Shown in pieces: positions 22,023-32,261 of a DNA stretch of 64,000 bases. The DNA comes from Diplocarpon mali (taxonomy: Eukaryota; Ascomycota; Leotiomycetes; Helotiales; Drepanopezizaceae). The stretch is taken from positions 775 through 64,774 of the forward strand of contig JAENRP010000032.1 in the NCBI GenBank assembly GCA_024741835.1, written 5' to 3'. How positions within the stretch are numbered: position 1 is the first letter of the stretch; each line of letters starts with the position of its first letter. The notes under the pieces are model-generated. The model was not told where the DNA came from, ran no database searches, and worked only from the letters and a program-made list of their open reading frames with translations. Position numbers and translations under genes: made by a program.

Positions 22023-24705
22023 GTCGAAGAGGTGTGGTAACTTGCGTGGTCGACTAATGCTGGAAAATAGATCGAGGCAGAAGCGTGAATGGTGGTACAG
22101 CGGCAGTTTTTTTTCTGTTCTGGAGAGAGTGCAGTTGAACTGTACAAGGGGTGGTGCTTTCGTATTCTCCAAACAATGTTGATGGCACACAGAGCTAGGC
22201 TCCAGAGGTTTCGAATAGCTGGACGTCAAGGGATAGAAAGGTGGAAAGAACAAAGTGGCAACGCTATATAGATGTATTTCAACCGCCGAAAGATAATAAG
22301 TGCTGAAGAACTCGAGTAGGTGTATCGTAGTAGAGGTCAAAGGCTCATTGAAGGGTATTCGAATCGCTTACAAAGAAAATTGTGGTGGTGGTCGTAACAC
22401 GTGGACGGGGGTCCAGGAGGAAATGAGAAATCGTTATGTTGACATGAGAGCCAGATATATGAGAACGAGTGTTGAGGGATGGGAGTAGCCTCAAGGATGC
22501 AGTACGAGCAAACGTACTGCCGGAGTGTGCTTGCCTGGGGGTGGGAGGAGAGTTGCGAGTCAATGGAGATTGCAGACCGACTCGATGACTAGGCGGAACA
22601 ATCAACGGCGAGTCAATTGTACAGTGTCAAGACGATGGTCGAGAAGTATGAGGACGTGGGAGAATGATGAAGAGAGTCGAGTTGGACGAATCAGGCCAAC
22701 TCGAAAGGGATTCAAGATTGGCAGATGAGATTTCGGAGGAGGGTGAGGAGCTGAAGTCTATCTGGAGACAATCTCGTCCTCTAGTGTTGAAATCATGTGT
22801 TGTTCGAGTTGGGGGGGCTGAGGAACAGGTAGTCGAAGAGCTTGCTCTTCGTCTGCCTAATCCGCGGAGGATAAACTCGAGGGTATCGTGAGATCAACAG
22901 AGCAGGCGCACGGGGGTGGAGAGGGGCGAGAGTTGTCCAAACGATGTCGGCTGGAGTTTCTTTGTTGACGTCGACCCAAGACAGCTGGTACCCAAACGCT
23001 GAACTCTGGTTGGGTCGCGGCTGGTGAACTGAGGAATGCTGTTGCTGTCAACGACCGAGCTGGGTTTTGACAATACAGGCTTGAGGGGTCGTCAAGGCGA
23101 GATGGGGAGGCGGAGATGGGAGAAGGGCCGAGAGATCGAAGTGGTAGAGGTTGGAGAGGTTGGAGAGGTTGGAGAGCGGAGGTAGGAGGTATGTGATTAG
23201 GACGAGTCGACTAGGAGAAGGGAAGGGTGAGGGAGGGGAAGGAGAAGGAGAGGGAGGAGAACGAAGCACAAAGAGAGGACGATGGTTGTGATCAGGACTT
23301 GTAGGTAGTGATGAAGAGAAGAAGTCCCAAGGGGAGGAGGAGAAGGAAAGGGAAAAGGGTGGAGTGGAGCGGAGCGGAGTGGAGTGGAGAGGATGTGAAG
23401 GTGTAAGGGTGTGTGAGGTGTGAGATGTGAGGTGTGAGGTGGAAGCTGGTAGCTGACAGGGGGCCGGGTGGGACGGGACTACGGGTAGCCGTACGAGCCA
23501 CTTGGACGAGTGTGTACCAAGTACTTTGGTGCTGTGTACCTCGGACGGGTAGGAAGGCTAGGGACGGTAGGTGGACCTGATCACAGGAGGGGAGGGACCC
23601 GCTTGGTGCCTGCGGTGGGGCCAGTATATACATAGAAGAAGGTCACCGTACTCTGCCGTACTCACTCGTAGGCGACCGTAGTCGAGCGTAATGCTCCGCC
23701 GAGTGCCGACTGTCGAATCAGCCACTTCGCCTTCGAGGGCCGGGTAGTGTGGTTTGGCGGTCAGCCAGGCACAGGCGCCATTCCTCCGCTCCACCTCACC
23801 CTTCTTCCCCCAGGTTCGTGAAGCCAGAGAGGCCAACAAAAGCACCGGCGGGTAGTTCAGAGGGAAGCCATGCGGCCCACTCACGCCCATCCTGCTCAGC
23901 ACCTAGCTGTTTTGAGTCTGACAGCAGGATCACCGACAAACCGGTGAGAGTCCTGGTCCGCCCCTCAAAGCAGCCAGCCCGGGTCCTGGAAGGAGAGCGA
24001 TCGGCTGACCCGGCCCAGTCAGAGACCTCCGATCTGGCCGCTGCTTTGTCCGGTGTCCGCCTCTGTCTCTTACTGTCACGGTAGACAGTAGTCGGCCTTC
24101 AAGGTCCCACCCTTCATCATAATAATAAAGTTCCAATTCTGTTCGGTTTGGGCTGGGCCTGCGCCACGTATCGATCGCCTGCACAATCAATAGTCGTCTC
24201 TACTCTATGCACGGCACAGTCTGTACTCCAGAGGCCTAGATTCTTCACGTAGGCCTATGCCAATTCAGACCCGGCTGGCGTATTTTTGGGCTGTGGCAAC
24301 GGGGGGGCAGTGAGCCGGTCGAGCCAGAGATCAATCTATTCATACCTATAGCTGCCTTATAACCTATACATGTACCTATACTCCCCCAACCTTGCCTACC
24401 TCCTACCTACGCGTCTATCTCTATTCGCCGAGCTTCCTGTATCATGCAAACAGCTCACTCTAAACAGAACAATAATCCATGAAGCGAAAGGGAGGGCAAT
24501 CCCCCCGGCCAGGCAATTCAGGAGCAGGATCACCTCGCTTGCAACGTGTGCACAGAAGCCTCTGGAAAACATGGAATGAATGTTGGACGTCCGAGTCCTC
24601 CTGGCCCACCAATCAATCCGATGACTTGACGACACCACCAGACAGTAATGATTTTCATCTCTGCATAGGATACCTCCACGCAAGGGGTTGTAAATTGCTG
24701 TGAAG

Positions 24706-24741
24706 TCACACGACCCCCGTTCGTGGACGGGGGTCGTGTGA
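24706..24741. repeat. Perfect inverted repeat, 15-bp arms, 6-base loop
   Basis: The left arm TCACACGACCCCCGT (24706-24720) is exactly complementary to the right arm ACGGGGGTCGTGTGA (24727-24741), with TCGTGG between them. The arms are GC-rich and would form a very stable hairpin in DNA or RNA. Confidence 0.92.
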
Positions 24742-25701
24742 TCTCTCCGACCCCTTCCCATCGTCCACCCGTGACAGGAAAACCTCTCATGAACTTCTCT
24801 CAACACTTGACGCGTCGACAGATCGCTTGGTTCTTGTCGACTTCTTTCTTTGGCGCCACTGCCGGTGTTGCACTCCATGCTCCCCTGATCTGACCATGGT
24901 ACAGCAGGACAACCTGGCCAGGTGTCTTCCTGTCCAGCTCGCAACAGACTTCCTCAAACACTCTCTTTCTCTCCCGCACACATCTCCAGGGTATGGGCCG
25001 ATGAGCACGTACCACATACGACACCGAACCACGAGAGCCAATTACGGAGCAACTGGTGTTTCGATTGACCACACGGTACCTTACACAGTCTCTAAATCTC
25101 GCCCGACGATTACTAGATTCAACCGACTCCCCATGTGAATTACTGTGGTGCGCATGCCGGTCTCAGGGGGGGTGTCAGCGCTGATCAGAGCGTGCCACCT
25201 AGCTAGTCAAGGAGAATCTCTTCCTGACATAGGGGTCGAGACTAAGGAGCATTATCAGGAATAAATTTCTGTACGGGAGCATTCCGATATAACCATAGAG
25301 AAACCATTTCGACTCAGCTTCTACGTGACTTGGCCTTCCTGTCGGATTCGTCCTTTCTTGAGCTGGTGGGATTATCACGTGACCTCTCGATTTGGTAAGG
25401 GCCCAAGCGTAACTGGTGTTGGGTTTCGAGGTGACAACACGACCAAGTACATCCGTAAGATATAGATAGATTAGCACACTCGCGTGCAGCCCGGTTCAAG
25501 TAGAAGAGCATGTTTCAGGTGATGAGAGTAGGTCGGGGTAGTACAGTACCTACCATAGGTAGCTGTGGCGCTGGCGACGAGGGGGGTCCGGGATATCACG
25601 ATGCACGAGTACAGTACAGGACAGTACCTCGGCTGCGGCTGAAGATAAGGATTGCTATCTAATCTTGGTGGCTCGCTTATCCAAGTGGGGAAAAGGGGGG
25701 G

Positions 25702-25708
25702 NNNNNNN
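25702..25708. other. Assembly gap (7 N)
   Basis: Seven N follow a run of G (GGGGAAAAGGGGGGG), suggesting that the homopolymer stopped sequencing. Local open frames crossing it are not reliable. Confidence 0.99.
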
Positions 25709-28700
25709 CGCCTCTACTCCGAAGCCGGGTGCACACGCTCGCACAGTCTTTGGGGAGAGCAAGATTTAGCACTTATCGGGTGCGTTTTAGACAACCGACG
25801 CGTCGATAAACTTTATGACGACGAAAGATGCTCAGAAACGCATTGCTCTGATGAAACATCGCCAGATGCGCCCATATTGCCAGAGAAGCTTCGCCCTGTA
25901 GCTTGGGAGGGAGGTACGTCGGTATTCTCTCTTGTGGTTTGACATGACGTGGAGCTACCGAGCTCGCAATGACAGCATCGCATGTCGCATGCGAAGGCGA
26001 AGCGCGACAGGCAGCCTCCCTTCCTCCTCCTGGGGCGCCTCTTGCTTGTAGGTACGGGCCAAGGTACCTGGGAGCATTGGACGGTATTACCTGCACTGGC
26101 ACTCTGTCGCCGGCGGGATGAGGCACACCGTTTGAAAGGACCTTGATTCCACGTAACCGTGCAAAGCCCACTCTCACCCCCTCCCCCCGACTGGAGACTT
26201 CGGAGCGAGTGATATGGGGTGTTGTTCGCGCCTGGGACCCGAGTACATCGACGTAGTCCTGCGGTTCCTCTCCATCTGCCACACTCGTGCCTCAGGCCCG
26301 AAAACATCTACAGCAATTGCCCCCCCCTCCCCCCCCCGGCGCTAGGTCCAAGCTCAGCGCATCCCCAGTGAGCGCCGTACATCATCTCGTCTATCCGAGG
26401 CCTCTTCGGAGAATTCATTGTCCTGTGATTGGAATCGGGGTTCTGGAGACCAGGCTCTTCAAACATTCGCTTGGCTGTCGTGGCACCAATCCTCTCGGAG
26501 AGGACTGTGGTGAATGCAATGTTTAATGCTCGGGGCAGCGGTCTCGCCAAACTCGCGTCGACAAGCCGTTCCAGCCCTCGAAACTGCCGATAGGCCCCAG
26601 CCTTTCCCGACTCGCTCATGGCAGCCCACCCGGACTCTACGGTCTACACAGACAGCAGTGGTAGCGTCGCTGTCCCAGGTACAGCGGCACCGCAGGACTC
26701 GGGGGAACAAGAGGCCGGCATGGTGTTCACTTGGATGTCGGAAGCAGGAGGTGAAGTGATAGGTTGACATCAACTGATGGCGACGGGGGACCCTGAAACC
26801 TCCCAGCGGATGGCCCCCCCACGCTGTCAACAACGCCTTGATGAATCTCAGACACTTGCCGCTGCCCCGCTCTCATGCCTCAGGTCTCGCTGCCAGATGT
26901 CACCACGATACCATGGATGGTGCCGAAGCGCCCTCCACATCACCATGTGCTGATGTACCATGTTACAGCCCGTTCCCCAGGGGCCGAGATGCAGGCTCCC
27001 GAGCGTCAAGCCAACAACAGAAGTTCCTTGCAAAGCCAATTCGATGGCCAGCAGAGCGACGCGAGCATGTCCGAGTACCGAGTACCTAAGGGCCCTTTTG
27101 GCACGGATATGCTATGGTAGCGATAATTACCTCCTGGTATACACAAGGTACCTTGGTCCCATCCACACAGTATTGGCTGCGCCACGCGCTCTAGGCGCTC
27201 CCGCTTGGTCTTTCGCTCGTGTGGCTCCGTGTGGCTGCTGCCCCTGGATCGGGATCTGGATCCTACTCCACATCACGTGAGGTTCCGCTGGAGTTGCGAA
27301 GAGAAGTCAGTCCCTCGGTACCGGGGCCCGTAGTAGGAGGTAGGCTGCGCTGGCACCGGCAGACTACACGACCATGACGGGACTCAGCACAAACACTCGC
27401 CGGCTCGTGCCAGCACCAGCGGCTGCGGATTTTTCTCTTTCGCGGGGTTCCTGGCCGATCAAGCGGTGTGCTCGGGTGCTGTCAACATGTGGCTGTGGAG
27501 TGGGAGCTCGGGACCACGAGAGCACTGCAAAAAAGGGGAGGGTGAAATGTCCCAGGGATCGTCAGCAGCAACAATCGTTCCTCGAACCAGTCGACGGCAG
27601 CTCGCAAGAACCAGTGGAGTTGGGCACTACGGTGGCCGGACGGAGCACAGAGCCGGTAGAGCGCTGCCAGGGAGAGACTGTGCCCAGGACGAGTCGAGAG
27701 GGCCAGACTCCAAGACCGTCAGGAGGTCATCGTGATCTTGGGAGCTGCAGCGCGGCAACACCGTCGACGCACCTGTCCCAGACGCGGCTCCTGGAGCTAC
27801 GTTTCTATCTGGTGATAGACAGTCGGAAACAAAGTCAACACGCGCCGGCGAAGGGTCGGAGATTGGAAACTCCACTTGGTCCGGGCTGGCTGGGCCCAGC
27901 CATCTCGACAGCAGCGGAGCAGAGTGAGGTGGTCAACCTGGGATACCTCCCCTGCCTCACCAGTCGAAGAGAGAGGCGACGGGGGGGAACATCGACAACG
28001 GGCCCCTTACCAGGCCGACGGTGACATCTGCGCTCGTTGCATTCCGGCCTTCATTTTCGGGCGGGTCCAACGCTGGTCAGGCTTGTCTGTTGTGCACGTC
28101 ATGCACATGCAATGTGATGCGATGCAATGCGACGCGAGCCCCAGTGCAAGCGGTAAGCGTTCAGGAGCACCCACAGCCAGCTACCGTAATCTCTCGTGCC
28201 TCGTCTTCTCGTCTGATTCGGGAAGAGAAGCAAATGAAAATCCAGAAGAAGCCCCCAGACACGAAGATTCTAAAAACAAACCGGCCTACTCGCCGTTATC
28301 CCATCGTGTCAAGATGCGAAGCCGCAGGGAGGCCGGAGAGGCGGGCAGGATGCCGAATCTCCTGATTCTCGGTGGAGGGATCGGTCGTGGACTGGGGGGG
28401 CACACGCTGTTCTGCCTTTACGTGCTGCATCTGCATTCGCATCGATCGTTACGTGCCATCTGGACCCAGAATCCTACGATGCTGTGCACACTTCCGCCCG
28501 AGGTGCGGGCCAGGCCCAGCTCGGTCGAGAGGGTCGAGCCGAGAGGAAGAATCCCTCGCCTTGCGAAGGACTGTGCTATGGACTGGGGCTGTTGCTATGT
28601 CCCGAGCTGTCTGTGTGCGGAAGCGTGGAGGATGGTCGCATGCTTTGCCTGCAGGCAGCTTTCCTCGACGGACTCTGGCCATACCGCAGCTCGGAAGCGC

Positions 28701-28890
28701 AGGTCATTGATTCTATAGGAACATAGTGATTCTAGGTCACGTGGTGTGTCACATGCAAAGCCTTGGCATAGGCAAGCATTACTTTTCTCTAGATCTCCCT
28801 CCTCTTGGAATAATCATCAACAACGAATACAACCAAGAACAGAATCGATTCACTCCCTCTTCGTGTGCACACCTTGTGATACCAATAGTT

Positions 28891-28932
28891 AGAGGCAGAG
28901 GCAGAGGCAGAGGCACCGGTACAGGTACAGGT
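28891..28932. repeat. Tandem hexamers (AGAGGC)4 then ACCGGT/ACAGGT
   Basis: Four perfect AGAGGC copies (28891-28914) are followed by ACCGGT and two copies of ACAGGT. The array sits about 250 bases upstream of the UTR4 start. Confidence 0.85.
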
Positions 28933-29182
28933 CCGTCCCGGAAAATACGTCTCCTCCCGATCCTGGTATCCACCCACTACCGTGCTGTAGATGTGTTTGT
29001 GTATATGTACCTACCTGCCTACCCCCCCATCCCCCCTCACCCTGGGTACGCCACCTGACTTCTTCTCTCTGGCCTCGCAAGCTTTCGATATATCCTGAGC
29101 TCTTGACAGTAACAGGTGGGAGCTGGACTTCGAATCACTCTATCAATTCGCATCCGCATCCGAGTCCCCCAGGCAGTGCGAG

Positions 29183-30920
29183 ATGGCCGAGGCCTTGGCG
29201 CCTGGTGTTGTCCTTCTTGATATCGGTGGGTTGCGCAGTCCTACAGAACACACGACCTACACCTACCTACACCTACCTCGCCTACCTTGGGAGGCCTGCG
29301 CTCCACCCCGTTCCATGCACATATCCGGTCACGTGCGCGAGAACAACATGGCTGATTTCATGGCCGTCCAGAGGGGACCGTCTGTCCAGTCTCGTTCGTG
29401 AAGGAGGTCTTGGTAAGCCAGATGCCATTTCCCGTTTTCTCTGTCTCTCTGTTTCTCTATGCGCTCGTGTTTCTCAATCCCCCTCCCCCTCTCTTCTCCG
29501 TCCAAAGGGCTTTTCATCTTATCTGTTGTATCGTGAGACCGAGTCTTCCCTCCCTATTTCCTTTTGACGCTGCGTCGTTCGTCTCGCAAGATTCACCTGC
29601 CTCGCCTTCCGGTGGGCATCTGGCTCTCTCTCCCTCCAATTCCTCGGCGCCAGGGGCAATATTTTGTTGCGGCTTCACCTGGGGCTGCACCAGTCTTGCG
29701 ATCCCCCAAGCCTCCACTTCACTCCCACGATGTCCGGATTCGCTACCCACTCTGCCACGAAGAGCGTCTCGGGCCAGGGTGCATCGTGGGGATTCAGTCG
29801 TCCATACGTAGCAGCTTCATATGCTTTCTCTCGCTCATGCAAGCCTCTGCGCGGTTGTCATCTCAGAAGTGGCATGTCATCTCAGGTGTGGTACGAGGTT
29901 GAGAGGCATACCGTGGACCGCCCGAGTGGCTGCACGCTGCTGGCTCAGGAGCGTATCTCCGTGTGGTCCATCACATCTGACCCATCGCCCCTCTCTATTC
30001 GTGATGGTGTGTGGGAGCAGACGACGCGCGGGAACCAACGACTCGGCTGCGTTGCATCAATCCGAGGCGACGGCGACGCAAGCCCGCGGCATTGCGGCAA
30101 CCCAAAAAGGGAGATCCGGGGCCACTATCCGTCCAGATCGAACGTAAAGCCTCACAACTGCACACATCACGACAGTGCCTGCATACGCCGTCAGCCTATC
30201 CCGCAAGCACAAACACCAATCCTCGAGCGTTTGAGCGGTTTTCGATTGCCAGTCTCAGACGCCAGCTAACATGGACCACAGTTCCCCTACGCCCTCACAG
30301 CCCTTGATCCCGTGCTGGCCACGCAGTGGGACGCCCCAGCCTTCACATCCTACCGCGACGCCTTCCCCCCTGAACACCGCACCTCCCCGACCGCCTTCCG
30401 AGCACACGTCCATGATCTCGTCGCCAAAGACGTCAAGATCTCCTACCTCAAGGACCTCCAAGGCTACCTCTGGCTCACAGGCTACAAATCCGGCGTGCTG
30501 AGCTGCCCCCTTTTCCCGGATGTCCTCCCGGCTTTCAAACGCTGGCAAGCAGCTTGTACCCCCATTTTGATCTACTCCTCTGGCTCCGTAGCGGCGCAGA
30601 AGTTGCTCTTCCAGTACACCAACGGCAGCGAGGAAGGGGGAGAGAAGGATCTACGGGGCCTGATTAGCGGTTACTTTGACACCGTCAATGCGGGTCCGAA
30701 GGGCGAGAGGAGCAGCTACGAGAAGATTGCTGCGACGAGGGGAGAGGCCATTGAGAGATGGTTATTCTTGAGTGATCGGGCCGAGGAGGTAGAGGCTGCG
30801 AAGGAGGCGGGGATGACGTCTGCTATTGTGGTTCGGGAGGGGAATGCGGCCTTGACTGAGAGCGAGGAGGCGAGACACGTCTTGGTGAAGAGCTTCGAGG
30901 AGATTGGGAGGAACTCGTAG
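29183..30920 (+). CDS. UTR4: Enolase-phosphatase E1 (methionine salvage)
   Basis: This HAD-superfamily enzyme (MtnC/MASA) enolises and dephosphorylates diketomethylthiopentyl phosphate in the methionine salvage pathway. Exons are 29183-29225, 29372-29412 and 30282-30920, encoding 240 residues. Joined, the N-terminus reads VVLLDIEGTVCPVSFVKEVLFPYALTAL, with the HAD nucleophile block D-x-E-G-T; later blocks are YSSGSVAAQKLLF, GYFDTVNAGPKG and LFLSDRAEEVEAAKEAGM. The first intron is 146 bases and the second is 869 bases (GTAAGC donor; GCTAAC branch; CCACAG), by far the longest in the window. Exon 2 has only 41 bases but holds family-invariant residues. The gene is solid despite the odd intron. 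Confidence 0.93.
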
Positions 30921-32261
30921 CCGTTCGGGTTCAGCATCCAAAAGTCCCCCTACCTGCTCAACCAGGAGCGAGCCAGGCTCATCGGTAGTGAGGTATGGGG
31001 GATGGATGGAAGCGTTCTGTTTCTCGAAGTGGAACTGGACGTTCCGGTGCAAGCGAGTGAAGGATGACTTGAGAATTCCAGCAGATCAACAAGGCAGTGA
31101 CCAAGCCCCACCCACAACCGAGACATTGCTTTATGTCTTTTTTAAAAAAAACACTCCCGCTCAAATTGAGCTCCCGATTCCTGCACATACCCTGATGATT
31201 TCGGCCAACAGAGACAGCCCTTAACCAACCGGCTCAGGACTCCCAGTGCTCCAATGACAAGCTCCGTGTTACCCATGACCCAGAGTGCACTGAGACTGTA
31301 CATACAAATAGAGATCACCATGACCATCTCACCCTCCCAGCGACACTTTCTAGTACCCATCGGCCACAATGGACATGACGGAGATTCACCGACCGAACCC
31401 GAATCATCCCGGTTTAAGAGTAGCAAGGTCCAAGTACCTTGCCCTCTCGCCGAAAGCGCCACAGTCCACAAGGGGCACGCAATATTATTCCCGCTTCAAT
31501 GTAGCGCGCAGCATACCCATCTCGCCACGGAAACAACCCGTGATCCAAAGCACGGGCTGGTAGTAGCAACCGATTTTTCTATCTTTTTTTCTTCTTTTCT
31601 TGAAAAAAAAAAAAAAAAGGAGGAATGCGGTGAACAGCACAAGGTCCCCCCAGATGTGGAAACCACACGCTCCCCTCTCTCTCTCTCTCCAGAATGCCAG
31701 ACCGGAACGCCCTGCGATGATGCGCTCGAATCCCTTCCCCGAATCGAGGAGCGTGTTCTTCCCCTCGGACCTCGCGCTCGCTCTCAATGTCCACCGCGCG
31801 CGAGTCCGACTCGGGCCCGCCGGTGTAGACATGGACGACGAATGTGAGAGTCGCTTAGGGTAGAATGCCTCCAAGCCCCTATATACAAGCGTGTAACGCG
31901 AGGACCATCCTTGGATTCGAGCCAGCGCATCTGCCAACGGGCACCATCATGCGTCAGAACATCATAATATTGAATATGAACGTGACAGCATGGCTCGATG
32001 TCGGTGTCAGGTTGAAACATCTAGATCCGAGTATTGAGTGCGTGGTTACCTCAAGCTACGAAACAGCATATCAAGACAAATCTCATCTGCTATGCAATGC
32101 AAAGTGCCAAAAATGAAGACAAGATACCGCCCAATGCCAATGCAGATACGCTACTGCTGAATGCCAAAGACGTAGCCACCCACCATATACATACTTGTAC
32201 CCGCTTGCCCTCTCTCAGTTGTCTTCACTGTCGACCCCCCCACCGATCTCTACATACAGGT
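30921..32261. other. Convergent intergenic region UTR4/AVT1
   Basis: About 1.3 kb between converging stop codons. It holds a 16-base A run (31603-31618) and a CT dinucleotide run near 31675-31690. No supportable gene was found; the short open frames here are overlapping and low in complexity. Confidence 0.45.

Larger units (their letters stand above)
22023..29182. other. 7.2-kb gene-poor island upstream of the kinase and UTR4
   Basis: The kinase and UTR4 diverge from the two ends of this stretch. From about 22700 to 23450 the + strand is purine-rich (CT-rich on the strand read towards the kinase), with GGAGTGGAGCGG-like repeats at 23360-23393. From 25600 to 28700 the DNA is GC-rich, which produces long chance open frames on several strands, the longest 27876-28718. 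None has a recognisable domain. It contains a 7-base N gap, a perfect hairpin at 24706-24741 and a hexamer repeat at 28891-28914. Long 5' leaders or non-coding RNA for the kinase are possible. Confidence 0.45.

Noticed and set aside
22023..22340. N-terminal extension of the kinase to 22340
   Set aside because: The extra residues are low-complexity leader sequence without similarity to the kinase family; the ATG at 22022 lies just before the kinase domain.
27876..28718. A 280-codon open frame on the + strand in the gene-poor island
   Set aside because: It overlaps other long frames in GC-rich DNA, is rich in Arg/Ser/Cys without any domain, contains repeats, and has no splice or start evidence. 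I take it as chance.
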